In this document: positions 42,802 through 51,361 of the stretch, in pieces
Position numbering within the stretch: the stretch's first letter is position 1
How the letters are laid out: each line of letters opens with the position of its first letter
NCBI RefSeq assembly: GCF_005543295.1
Contig: NZ_SRSG01000053.1
Coordinates: forward strand, 1 to 51,457
Direction of reading: 5' to 3'
Source of the DNA: Halalkalirubrum salinum
GTDB lineage: Archaea > Halobacteriota > Halobacteria > Halobacteriales > Haloferacaceae
DNA: 51,457 nucleotides
Position numbers and translations under genes: made by a program
Notes under the pieces: model-generated
The model's input: only the letters and a program-made list of their open reading frames with translations
What the model was told of the DNA's origin: nothing
Databases searched by the model: none

Positions 42802-43623
42802 TCAGGACAGTTTTCCGAGCGCCTCAAAGAAATCACCTGTCGGTCCAGCAATCCGAAGCGGCGGATCGCTGCGGGTGATCGTCACCTCAGCGGGCGGCTC
42901 GATCGGATGAGTGAGTCGGCCGTCACTCGCGACGATCGCCCGGTCAGTGCCCGTAACCGTCACTGTGATTGTCGCATCCTGATCGACAAACAGCGACGGC
43001 ATTCCACCTGTTGCGCACATCTCAGTGATGAGTAGCCCACGAACATCCGGGTGGACGATCGGCCCGCCCTCGCTAAGGTTGTAGGCCGTACTGCCGGTAG
43101 GTGTCACAATCAGGACGCCATCAGCGTGCCCACTCGAGTACAGGGATCCGTCCACGCGGGTCTCAAAGTCGATGCCGGCCCCGGGGCCGCGTCGGTTTCC
43201 CTGCACCAGCACCTCGTTTGTCGCCGCATCGCTTGTCCAGTCGCCGACGGTCGCTGAAAGCCGCGGTGCTTCCCGTATCTCTGCAGTGCCGTCAGCGATC
43301 GCTGCTGCCTCTGCAGCAACCGCATCGATCGCGTCGTCGGGATCAACCGCGTTCAAAAAGCCGACCTCACCGAGATTGACACCGAGTATTGGCGTGCCAC
43401 CGGCCCCGCGTGCAGCGAATAAAAAGGTTCCATCACCGCCGATGCTAACGACCAGATCCGATCGGTCGAATGTCTCAATCGGGTCACCGGAGTGACTGAG
43501 GTCGGCCGCGGTCGCAGCGTCGAGGCGAACGGTAACCCCGTCCGCACGGAGGCGATCGCGGATCCCGTCGGCGATCCGGGCGGCACGAGCATTGCCGCGC
43601 TGGGCGACGATCCCGACTTCCAT
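42802..43623 (-). CDS. nadK: NAD kinase
   Basis: 273 residues from the ATG complementary to 43621-43623 (MEVGIVAQRGNARAARIADG). All family motifs are intact: GGDGT in VVSIGGDGTFLFAARGAGGT, the NE loop in ATNEVLVQGNRRG, and the TPTGSTAYNLSEGGPIVHPD segment. It phosphorylates NAD to NADP with ATP (or polyphosphate). A second gene for a degenerate relative lies at 48507. Its start is divergent from the open region before the fatty-acid fusion gene, which is downstream of it on the same strand but 90 bp away in reverse order. Confidence 0.95.
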   Translation of the reverse strand: MEVGIVAQRGNARAARIADGIRDRLRADGVTVRLDAATAADLSHSGDPIETFDRSDLVVSIGGDGTFLFAARGAGGTPILGVNLGEVGFLNAVDPDDAIDAVAAEAAAIADGTAEIREAPRLSATVGDWTSDAATNEVLVQGNRRGPGAGIDFETRVDGSLYSSGHADGVLIVTPTGSTAYNLSEGGPIVHPDVRGLLITEMCATGGMPSLFVDQDATITVTVTGTDRAIVASDGRLTHPIEPPAEVTITRSDPPLRIAGPTGDFFEALGKLS

Positions 43624-43712
43624 ACATCCCCGTTTCCGAGCGGCAATAAAAAACACACCGTGTCGGCGCGCTGGTACGGGTGAAAGCGTAACACAGGCCC
43701 GGACGTTTTTCG

Positions 43713-45686
43713 TTATTTACCCTCGAATTCAGGATCGTCGTCGCCCATGAAGGCCGTAATTCCTTCCATCAGGTCCTCAGTGTTCATCAGGTGGCCGAAG
43801 GCCTGCGACTCCAATTCAAGCCCTGCGGTCGTACTATCGCGGCCGGCCAGCATGGCTCGCTTGGTGTACCGTTGGGCGATCGGCGGCCCGCTTGCGAGTT
43901 TCTTTGCCAGTTCCATGGCCTTCTCCTCTAGTTCGTCGTTCCCGACCACTTCATTGACGAAGCCATATTGCGCCATCGTCTCGGCATCGTAGCGATCGGC
44001 GGTGAGGATGATCTCTTTTGCGCGTCCCTCGCCAACGATATGTGGAAGCCGCTGGGTGCCACCCCAGCCGGGAAGAAGCCCGAGATTGTGTTCGGGCTGG
44101 CCGAACTCCGATCGCTCGCTTGCGATCCGCATGTCCGCACACATCGCCAACTCCATGCCGCCGCCCAGACAGTAGCCGTCAATACCCGCAACAACCGGTG
44201 TATCGGCAGATTCGAGTTTGCCGAACGTCTGCTGGCCGGTTCGTGAGAGCTCAACAGCCGTGAGTGGATCTGCACCGCCGCCGGCCATGCTCATCACGTC
44301 CGCACCGGCTGAGAAGGCCTTGCCACCCTCACCGGTGATGAGGATCGCCCGAACCTCCTCGTCACTGTCGAGGGCGTCGATCGCCTCGGCGAACTCGTCG
44401 AGCAGTTCGTTGCTAATCGTGTTCATCCGGTGAGGGCGGTCGATCACGACGCGAGCGACGCTATCGTCGAACCCGATTCGAAGCGTCTCGTAGTCGTACT
44501 CGTCGCCGCCTTCGTCGTCGCTTTCGTGGAACGTCCCGCCGTCTTCGCCGAGTTCTCTCAACAGCGACGTTGCTTCGTGGCGCGCGGATCCAGAGTCCTC
44601 GTGTAACTCATCGAGCGTATCGAGAAGCACATCCAATCCCGCAGCGTCAGCGAGCTTTGCCGGTCCGTCTGGGAATCCCGCCCCAAGCATGACAGCGGTG
44701 TCGATCGACTTGGCGTCGGCCACATCGGCTTCGATCAGCCCCGCGACCTCGTTTGCCATCACCGCAAGCAGGCGGTGTTCGATCGCGTCGCTGCCGGCAT
44801 CGCTTGGAATCTCGACCCCGCCATTCTCGTAGTCGTAGAAGCCGCTCCCGGTCTTTTTCCCCAGATTCTCCTCATCGACTTTCGCCTCGAGCAGCGGACA
44901 CGGCCTGTAGGCCTCCCCGAGGGTCTCGTGCATGTACTCGAGGACGTGATAGCCGACGTCGATTCCGACCTGATCGGCAAGTTCGAACGAACCCATCGGC
45001 AGCCCCATGTCGAACTTCGTCGTCGAGTCTACCTCGGCGACGGTTGCGTCGCCCTCTTCGACGATCCACGCGGCTTCGTTCATCAATGGGACAAGGATCC
45101 GGTTGACGATGAAGCCGGGGCTGTCCTTGTGGACCCGCACGGGCGTTTTGTCCATTTCTTCGGCCAGCGACTCGATCAGGTCGAGGGTCTCTTCGGCCGT
45201 GTGGGCGCCGGAGATGACTTCGACAAGCGGCATCCGGATCGGCGGATTGAAAAAGTGCATGCCACAGAACTGTTCGGGCCGATCTGTGACCTCAGAGAGT
45301 TCAGTGATAGAGAGGCTTGAGGTGTTCGTCGCGAAGATCGTCCGATCGGGTGCGTGTGCTTCCACCTCGTCATAGACTTCCTTTTTGATATCCATGACCT
45401 CCGGAACGGCCTCGATCACGACGTCCGCGTCGGCGACGGCCTCTTCGAGTGGGACGACCGGCGTGATGCGATCGAGGGTCGCCTCCGCCTCCGCCTCGGT
45501 TATCTGGTCTTTTTCGGCGAGTTTACCGAGACTCCACTCGATGTCGTCGTAGCCGTTTTGGACGAATTCATCGTTGATGTCCCGCAGAACCACATCGTAC
45601 CCTGCCAGTGCGGCGACCTCCGCGATCCCGTGGCCCATGTTTCCGGCACCAAGAACCGTGATAGTGTTGATATCTTCGAACTCCAT
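43713..45686 (-). CDS. 3-hydroxyacyl-CoA dehydrogenase / enoyl-CoA hydratase fusion
   Basis: 657 residues from the ATG complementary to 45684-45686 (MEFEDINTITVLGAGNMGHG). Residues 1-190: NAD-binding 3HCDH (GAGNMGHGIAEVAALAG; catalytic His in GMHFFNPPIRMP); 190-390: its C-terminal helical domains (KDSPGFIVNRILVPLMNEAA); 400-657: crotonase (FSAGADVMSMAGGG oxyanion region; catalytic Glu in FGQPEHNLGLLPGWGGTQRL). The order dehydrogenase-then-hydratase is the usual one for archaeal two-domain proteins, opposite to bacterial FadB. It performs two consecutive beta-oxidation steps. Divergent from the glycosylase gene. Confidence 0.95.
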   Translation of the reverse strand: MEFEDINTITVLGAGNMGHGIAEVAALAGYDVVLRDINDEFVQNGYDDIEWSLGKLAEKDQITEAEAEATLDRITPVVPLEEAVADADVVIEAVPEVMDIKKEVYDEVEAHAPDRTIFATNTSSLSITELSEVTDRPEQFCGMHFFNPPIRMPLVEVISGAHTAEETLDLIESLAEEMDKTPVRVHKDSPGFIVNRILVPLMNEAAWIVEEGDATVAEVDSTTKFDMGLPMGSFELADQVGIDVGYHVLEYMHETLGEAYRPCPLLEAKVDEENLGKKTGSGFYDYENGGVEIPSDAGSDAIEHRLLAVMANEVAGLIEADVADAKSIDTAVMLGAGFPDGPAKLADAAGLDVLLDTLDELHEDSGSARHEATSLLRELGEDGGTFHESDDEGGDEYDYETLRIGFDDSVARVVIDRPHRMNTISNELLDEFAEAIDALDSDEEVRAILITGEGGKAFSAGADVMSMAGGGADPLTAVELSRTGQQTFGKLESADTPVVAGIDGYCLGGGMELAMCADMRIASERSEFGQPEHNLGLLPGWGGTQRLPHIVGEGRAKEIILTADRYDAETMAQYGFVNEVVGNDELEEKAMELAKKLASGPPIAQRYTKRAMLAGRDSTTAGLELESQAFGHLMNTEDLMEGITAFMGDDDPEFEGK

Positions 45687-45844
45687 GCACGTACCGACGG
45701 AAGACAGCAGTTTCAACGTTTCCCTCTCTGAGTAAAGAAACTGTAGTTAGATTTATTTTGGTGATTTTAGCAATGGCGGTGTTCACACAGCGTGTCAGCC
45801 ACCGCACGCGAGGGGTCTTACCTGTCCAGGTTCGAACGAAGGAT

Positions 45845-46480
45845 ATGGACGAGTCGGACGCACACGGACTGACAGACGATCGAGAACCATATGGAACGCT
45901 TCGCAGGACAGATCTGGCACCGCTCGTCGATCGCTACGGCGAACTCGAACTGTCACCCGCTGATGATCTCTTTGAACGAATGGTCGTTTCGATCATTAAC
46001 CAGCTCATCTCGACGGAGGCCGCGCGGACGATCCGCGGACGGGTGTTCGATCGGTTCGAAATAACCCCCGCGGGAGTGGCGACTGCACCAGAGGAAGCGC
46101 TTCGTGAGGCAGGAATGTCGCCGCAGAAGATCGACTATATCAAGCGAATTGCCGAGGAATTTGAGGCAGGAACACTCACCCGCGAGCAGTTAGAGGAACT
46201 GGACGACGAGGCAGCGATCGATCGGCTCACCGAAATCAAGGGAATTGGCGACTGGACGGCGAAAATGACGCTCATGTTCGGACTCGGGCGACCGGATGTG
46301 TTCCCTGTCGAGGACCTCGCCGTGCGCCGGGGGATGGAGGCGTATTTTGGTGATGACAGCCGGGGGGCAATGCGTGAGCGCGCAGACGGCTGGCGGCCGT
46401 GTCGATCCTACGGAACATTGTACATTTGGAAAGAATACGTCCGTGAGAACAGCGCAGTCGATGGACCAGTCACCGAGTGA
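45845..46480 (+). CDS. AlkA-like DNA glycosylase (HhH-GPD)
   Basis: 211 residues from ATG 45845 (MDESDAHGLTDDREPYGTL); the open frame begins at 45758 but is not protein-like. HhH-GPD superfamily: LFERMVVSIINQLISTEAA (first helices), helix-hairpin-helix LTEIKGIGDWTAKMTLMFGL, catalytic Asp in VFPVEDLAVRRGM. It resembles 3-methyladenine glycosylase II and removes alkylated bases in base-excision repair. No Fe-S cysteines. Converges with the RimK-like gene, 42 bp apart. Confidence 0.9.
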   Translation: MDESDAHGLTDDREPYGTLRRTDLAPLVDRYGELELSPADDLFERMVVSIINQLISTEAARTIRGRVFDRFEITPAGVATAPEEALREAGMSPQKIDYIKRIAEEFEAGTLTREQLEELDDEAAIDRLTEIKGIGDWTAKMTLMFGLGRPDVFPVEDLAVRRGMEAYFGDDSRGAMRERADGWRPCRSYGTLYIWKEYVRENSAVDGPVTE

Positions 46481-46521
46481 GCCACGCGCGATCGCGTAGC
46501 TATTTCACGCTCGATTGTCGG

Positions 46522-47880
46522 TTACTCTTCGAGGTACTCTTTGTCTTCGGTAGTCCCGCCACGCTGATCGCGATCGGCGCGCTTTCGAACGTCAACACGG
46601 TAGTGTTCGAGGATATCTCGGCCGAGCAACAGCGGATACTCCATGTGACCGCGGTCCTCGACACTTGCGGTAACGGTATGTTGGGTCCCGCCGATTCCGA
46701 TGACAAGATCGATCACCGGCCGAGATCGGCCGCCCTTCACCGATCCGGATTTGATCTTCGTCATACTCTTTATTGGCCCAGCGCCGATCTCGGCGGCGAG
46801 GCTGGTGTCGATGCTCGTGCGAGTCGCCCCGGTATCGGATTTCGCCATGACCTGTTTCGAGCCGCTGGTTCCGATGACGAGCACCTCCTCGATGTAGCCG
46901 ATGAGGGGCGTGTCTTCGAGCGACGGCGGCTCAACCCGAGGCATGCACGAGGGTGTCGAATCGTCGAGCGTGGCCGACAGCCCCACAACGCGATCGTCGT
47001 CGACGGTCCCGCCAACTGATTCGATCGCCAACTGTGCGATGTACGGTGCCGGGCTGGTGCCGGTGGCCTGGTACAATCCTTTGAATCCCGCAGTTGGATT
47101 GACTTCGAGGACATACCAGCCGTCGTGGCCTTCGATCAGATCGACGCCGGCGTAGTTTAAGCCGAGTACGTCCGCGGCGTACAGTGCGGTGTCAGCGGCC
47201 TCCTCAGGCATTGAGTCGGTTGCGTCCTCAACCGCGCCGCCAAGTGCGACGTTCGTTCGCCAATCGCCCTCTGGCGCGTAGCGGTACATCGCACCGATGA
47301 TCTCGTCACCAACGACGTATACGCGGAGGTCGCGGTGTTTCTCCTCGTCGCGATCGATCAGCTCCTGTAAGAATGCCTGCCGATTACCGACTTTCGGGTT
47401 GACCGGCTCCGTGAGGTCGACTTTCCACGTTCCGCCGCCGTGGGTGCCGATCGCCGTCTTGTATACGGCAACGTCGCCGAACCGCTCGCGATCCTGATTG
47501 AGTCGATCGTTCGACAGCGCGAGAAGGGCGTCCGGCACTTGGATGTTCCAGTCGGCGAGCGTTGCTGCGGTCGCGAACTTGTGGATCGACGTGAGTACCG
47601 TGTTTGGCTCGTTCAACATCGGACGGATACGGTTAAATGTGGTCGCAAGCCCCAGCAGTTCGGCTGGCTCCTCGGTGTTTGAGAGCAACAGCCGGTTCGC
47701 GATGACATCGACATCAGGGTCGATCGTGACCTTGCTGTCTTCGACAGTGACCGCAGTATTTTCAGACCGCAACCAGAACGGCTCGTGACCGAGATCCTCG
47801 ACGGCGTTGAGGATTGCTTTCGTCTCTTTGCTGTTGTGGAGTGATAACACTCCAACGCGTACTGCCTCCCCGTCGCTCAT
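46522..47880 (-). CDS. RimK-type ATP-grasp ligase fused to a RimB-type aspartic-protease-like domain
   Basis: 452 residues. 1-90: RimK N-terminal domain (VGVLSLHNSKETKAILNAVE); 95-290: ATP-grasp (TAIGTHGGGTWKV; GVDLIEGHDGWYVLEVNPTA, Mg-binding E-x-N); 320-435: retropepsin-like domain of the 'ATP-dependent zinc protease' family (PF05618 type, RimB) with SDTGATRTSID, where D-T-G is the active-site triad, and PLLLGRDIL. In bacteria RimK adds glutamates to ribosomal protein S6 and RimB trims or controls the modification. Here both are one polypeptide, so the ligase may make and the other domain cut the same bond. Target protein unknown. Confidence 0.88.
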   Translation of the reverse strand: MSDGEAVRVGVLSLHNSKETKAILNAVEDLGHEPFWLRSENTAVTVEDSKVTIDPDVDVIANRLLLSNTEEPAELLGLATTFNRIRPMLNEPNTVLTSIHKFATAATLADWNIQVPDALLALSNDRLNQDRERFGDVAVYKTAIGTHGGGTWKVDLTEPVNPKVGNRQAFLQELIDRDEEKHRDLRVYVVGDEIIGAMYRYAPEGDWRTNVALGGAVEDATDSMPEEAADTALYAADVLGLNYAGVDLIEGHDGWYVLEVNPTAGFKGLYQATGTSPAPYIAQLAIESVGGTVDDDRVVGLSATLDDSTPSCMPRVEPPSLEDTPLIGYIEEVLVIGTSGSKQVMAKSDTGATRTSIDTSLAAEIGAGPIKSMTKIKSGSVKGGRSRPVIDLVIGIGGTQHTVTASVEDRGHMEYPLLLGRDILEHYRVDVRKRADRDQRGGTTEDKEYLEE

Positions 47881-47946
47881 ATAGGATGATCCTGTGCCGG
47901 AGACATATGCGTGCCGGTCTACGAAGCCGATAGGTGAACAGCCGAA

Positions 47947-48393
47947 TCAGGCAAAGATCGAGTCGACGTACGGCGAGTACAGGAACTGCAGCCCGTAGTA
48001 GCCTGCGTACAGCAACACGAAAAGCGACGCCACGATCGAGCTTTTCGGCCACTCGATCGCCATCCGATTTCGCGCTTCGACCTTTCGGGATTCGAACTCG
48101 AAGAGGTCAGCAATGAACGCCGCCACGACCGGCAGCGCCATGATCGCGCCGCTCACGGGACGGTACAGCATGAACGCGAACACGAGAAACACAAGCGCGA
48201 AGTTCGAAACGACGTGTGGGAGGTACGGTTCAATCCCCGAGTCGTCACCCTCCTCAGCCTGACTTTTGTGTACTCTGTGGGCCAAAAACCGAGTGAGCAT
48301 GTTTCCGATTGCGACGACGAGAAGTGCGATCGGAAGGAACTCGCCGATCGAGTCGACCCAGCCGAGCGGAACGAGAAACTGCAGTGGATCCAT
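47947..48393 (-). CDS. Small integral membrane protein (DUF7313-like)
   Basis: 148 residues, starting MDPLQFLVPLGWVDSIGEFL. Four hydrophobic segments: LPIALLVVAIGNMLTRFLAH, NFALVFLVFAFMLYRPV, GAIMALPVVAAFIADLFEFE and SSIVASLFVLLYAGYYGLQF; a charged loop with Asp/Glu follows the first. I recall DUF7313 for this type, not certain; function unknown. Sits between the RimK-RimB fusion and a NAD-kinase paralogue on the same strand. Confidence 0.75.
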   Translation of the reverse strand: MDPLQFLVPLGWVDSIGEFLPIALLVVAIGNMLTRFLAHRVHKSQAEEGDDSGIEPYLPHVVSNFALVFLVFAFMLYRPVSGAIMALPVVAAFIADLFEFESRKVEARNRMAIEWPKSSIVASLFVLLYAGYYGLQFLYSPYVDSIFA

Positions 48394-48506
48394 ACGTGTG
48401 TGTGGGCAGACGACTCATTAGAGTTTTTCCAATCGCGGCCGACGGTCTCCGCGTCAAGTGTGTTCGTGACTGTCGACCGAGGTACCTGGGTTCTCTGGTC
48501 GGAATA

Positions 48507-49184
48507 TCACCGTTCAATCGGGACGACAAGCGTATACGAATCCTTGACGGAGACCCTGAGTAGTTCGCCTGTGGTCGTGGTCGCCTGCTCAACGCCATCG
48601 ATCACGACGGTGATTTCGTCATCGCGCTCGACGCCAATCCAGAGTGGAGTATCGTGGACCCAGGATCGAGTGTGCGTCGAAAACGGGGCGATCGGAGCGA
48701 CCGCAAGCCCTGCAGTCGCGTGTAACACGGGCGTGCCGACTGCGCCAGCGTATCCACCGCTTCCGAGCGGTGTCGCCACCACGACGCCGTCGGCACGGAA
48801 TCGGGAGCGATCGCGCGTCGCATCCGCATCGGGGCGCACGCTGTACTCAGAGATATGTGCGGGTTCGGCGGTCACGAGTGTGAGATCACTCACGAATGTT
48901 GCGACTGGCTTGTCGTCGATCGACAGCTCAAACGAACGATGAGTTTCCTCCCGATAGTGACCGTTCTCAATCGCTCTGACGGCATCGCGGACTGCCGCCG
49001 GTCGGACCGTGTACGGTCGTCGCTTCTGGTCAATGAACAGGAATCGTCCATCCCACGTCGCGATCGCCTGCGGCTCTGTAACGACAGACAGCGACGCTTT
49101 TGGCGTGATCGAGTGGCCATCGCGCCCCAGCGCGTCGCCGACGCGCTCGGCGAGCGACCCCTCACCGATGACGGCGATTTTCAT
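48507..49184 (-). CDS. NAD-kinase-like paralogue lacking the GGDGT motif
   Basis: 225 residues. It begins MKIAVIGEGSLAERVGDALG and contains ADGVVVATPLGSGGYAGAVG, the equivalent of TPTGSTAYxxS(A)GG in NAD kinase, plus the long beta-sandwich C-terminal part (THTRSWVHDTPLWIGVERDD). The GGDGT segment needed for phosphate transfer is missing, and the N-terminal Rossmann part is shortened to a mere SLSVVTEPQAIATWDGRFLF. It is probably catalytically inactive; it could sense or bind NAD(P). Same strand as the membrane protein and upstream of it. Confidence 0.72.
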   Translation of the reverse strand: MKIAVIGEGSLAERVGDALGRDGHSITPKASLSVVTEPQAIATWDGRFLFIDQKRRPYTVRPAAVRDAVRAIENGHYREETHRSFELSIDDKPVATFVSDLTLVTAEPAHISEYSVRPDADATRDRSRFRADGVVVATPLGSGGYAGAVGTPVLHATAGLAVAPIAPFSTHTRSWVHDTPLWIGVERDDEITVVIDGVEQATTTTGELLRVSVKDSYTLVVPIER

Positions 49185-49279
49185 GGACCCTCCGAGAGCG
49201 ATCGTTCATGATCGACCCTTTCGTCGGGGGCGCAAAAACCCCGCTGCTTCCGCCCGATCGAAGCTCGCTTCAACGCCGC

Positions 49280-50581
49280 TCAGTACGGCCAGTCACCAAT
49301 GACTTTCATTCCCTCGGCCAGATCCTCAGCTTCGAGCGCGGCTGCGATTGCCGTCTCGGATTTGTGTGTCGGTTCAACGGTGTCGTCTGCAAGCTCAACG
49401 ACAAGCTCACACAGGAGGATCGACTGTTCAGTGAGATTTCTGTGTTCAAGTTTTTCGAGCGTATCGGCGAAGGTGTGTCCCCACCCGCGGCCGCGATCCT
49501 CGGTTTCGCCGCTCACCATGTAGCCTGGAACGCCGCGCTGGACGAACGGCCAGTGATCGCTGTGAGGGACGAGATTCGAGGACAGCGAAATCGGGTGGTC
49601 GAAGCGATCGCCGACCCGGTCTGCGGCCGCCTCCAGCGCCTCAAAGCCGTGGTATCCAAGCGACAGTGTCCGGCCGTAGACGTTGCTGTCGATGTTGACG
49701 ATCGCTTTGATCGCCTCGAGATCAGCCTGTTCGGCCTCGTATTCGGAGCCAACGAGCCCAACCTCCTCGGAGCCGTAGCAGATGAACCGCACACGGGTGT
49801 CAAGTTGGGCTTCCCGGGCCGCCAGCGATTCGGCGAGTTGGACGACCGTGGCGGTCCCTGCGCCGTTGTCCATGGCACCCTCAGCGATATCATGGGCATC
49901 GACGTGGCTGGAGACGATGACCTCTTCGTCGGTGTCAGGGCCCAACTCGGCGTGGACGTTGCCGCTCGTCGCCTCGGGAGTCGCACACGTCACGTCGACT
50001 GTCACCGATTCGCCGTCGAACCGGCGGGCGAGACGGCCGCCGACCTCCTGGCTTACCCCGACCGCAGGGATATCGCCGATCGGGGCGTCTGCGGTCCCGA
50101 CGCTACCAGTCGGTGGGAGACAGCCGGGGACGTGGTTCGCGAAAACGAAGCCGGCGGCACCGCCTTCGACAGCGTAGTAGTACTTCTCGCGGCGGTGGAT
50201 GAACCGATCGTAGTCGTCGGGAACCGTCGTCGAAACCATGACGATCTTGCCATCGATATCTGCCTCGAAGTCGTCAGGAAGACCGTAGCCGAGATCAACC
50301 AGCTCACCGGTCACCGCCGCCGAGGGACTTCTTGGGAGTGCGATGCAGTCCTGTTCGGTCTCGCCGGCTTCGATCGTACTTTCGCCGCGCTCCCATCCTT
50401 GAATCGAGAAGTCGTCGATCCGGGCGTTTCGGGCGCCTGCATCCGCCAATGCGTCGCGCGTCAGTTTGAGTCCCGCCCGCTCGCCGTCGCTGCCAGCCAT
50501 TCGGTTGCCGATATCGACGAGCGCTTCGAGGAAGTCCCAGCCCGTCGTACTCACAAAGGTGTTGCCGATCCAGTCGGTCAT
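49280..50581 (-). CDS. M28 family aminopeptidase with PA domain
   Basis: 433 residues from the second Met (MTDWIGNTFVSTTGWDFL, complement of 50579-50581). M28 zinc ligands in order: His in VSSHVDAHDIAEGAMDNGAG, Asp in the same stretch (AMDNGAG), Glu-Glu in ICYGSEEVGLVGSEY, Asp in AIVNIDSNVYG, His in VPHSDHWPFVQRG. A PA (protease-associated) insert is visible before them (TVPDDYDRFIHRREKYYYAV). No signal peptide, so it acts in the cytoplasm or is exported by an unseen route. Cleaves N-terminal residues from peptides. Divergent partner unknown; downstream genes run the same way. Confidence 0.9.
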   Translation of the reverse strand: MTDWIGNTFVSTTGWDFLEALVDIGNRMAGSDGERAGLKLTRDALADAGARNARIDDFSIQGWERGESTIEAGETEQDCIALPRSPSAAVTGELVDLGYGLPDDFEADIDGKIVMVSTTVPDDYDRFIHRREKYYYAVEGGAAGFVFANHVPGCLPPTGSVGTADAPIGDIPAVGVSQEVGGRLARRFDGESVTVDVTCATPEATSGNVHAELGPDTDEEVIVSSHVDAHDIAEGAMDNGAGTATVVQLAESLAAREAQLDTRVRFICYGSEEVGLVGSEYEAEQADLEAIKAIVNIDSNVYGRTLSLGYHGFEALEAAADRVGDRFDHPISLSSNLVPHSDHWPFVQRGVPGYMVSGETEDRGRGWGHTFADTLEKLEHRNLTEQSILLCELVVELADDTVEPTHKSETAIAAALEAEDLAEGMKVIGDWPY

Positions 50582-50655
50582 ACACACTGGTTCTGCGGGT
50601 GCGTGCTAACCGTTTCGGTGGCCGACGGGTTCGCCGCTTCGGCGCGCCCAGTGGG

Positions 50656-51273
50656 CTACAGGAAAACGATCGCTGCCTGTGCGGCCTCGAACGTTGAGTC
50701 GTAGACGTGATTCAACAACAGATAGGCAATGACGCCAAGCGTCAACGAGAGGAGCCACGCACTGGCAGCGATCCGTCCAACGCGCTTGTGGGGCGTCTCG
50801 GTTCGGAGCTCGTGTTCGGTATGTGTGAGTCCAAGGATGACCGCGTACAGGACGACGGGCACCGAGACAATCGACAACAGAATGTGGATCCCAAGCATGA
50901 GCAGGTACGCGTAGTACGCCGGATCCGGGCCGACGAAGTACTTTGTTCCACCGCCGGCGACCCGCGGGAGGTACATGCCGAGGAACACGAGGATGAGCAC
51001 GAAGGAGCTCGTCATCGCCATGGCGTGGCGTTTGACCTGTCCCTTTCTGATCCAGTAGACGCCGAGGCTGATGGTGACAATCGTGACGCTGTTGACCGCG
51101 GCGATCGCGTGCGTCAGAAACTCGACCTGTCCGCGGGACAGTTCGGGAAACAGTGCCGCAAAATCGGGGATCAAGAACACGCCCAACACCGCGACGTAGC
51201 CGATCGCCGAGAGGATCGCAGTGACCGTGCCGGGGCGCTCCCGTATCGGGCCGCTGATGACCGGATGTTCCAT
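50656..51273 (-). CDS. DUF420 family membrane protein (CtaM-like)
   Basis: 205 residues from the ATG complementary to 51271-51273 (MEHPVISGPIRERPGTV); the open frame continues to the window edge, but that stretch is an IS-like end. Five membrane helices, several with conserved His: FLTHAIAAVNSVTIV, HAMAMTSSFVLILVF, LGIHILLSIVSVPVV, LLLNHVYD. The family includes Bacillus YozB (CtaM), needed for terminal oxidase activity, so a role in cytochrome oxidase assembly or haem is possible but not shown here. Its own promoter must lie in or next to the IS-like end. Confidence 0.85.
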   Translation of the reverse strand: MEHPVISGPIRERPGTVTAILSAIGYVAVLGVFLIPDFAALFPELSRGQVEFLTHAIAAVNSVTIVTISLGVYWIRKGQVKRHAMAMTSSFVLILVFLGMYLPRVAGGGTKYFVGPDPAYYAYLLMLGIHILLSIVSVPVVLYAVILGLTHTEHELRTETPHKRVGRIAASAWLLSLTLGVIAYLLLNHVYDSTFEAAQAAIVFL

Positions 51274-51361
51274 ACAGGCTGTTGTGACTCTGGGGGTATT
51301 CGTGTTCCGGAACGACGATCGATCGGCGATTACATTCACGATCGGTTTGGTAGGAGGGACA

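Noticed and set aside
49208-50704. 498-residue plus-strand ORF opposite the M28 peptidase
   Set aside because: Antisense shadow; all zinc ligands lie on the minus-strand frame.
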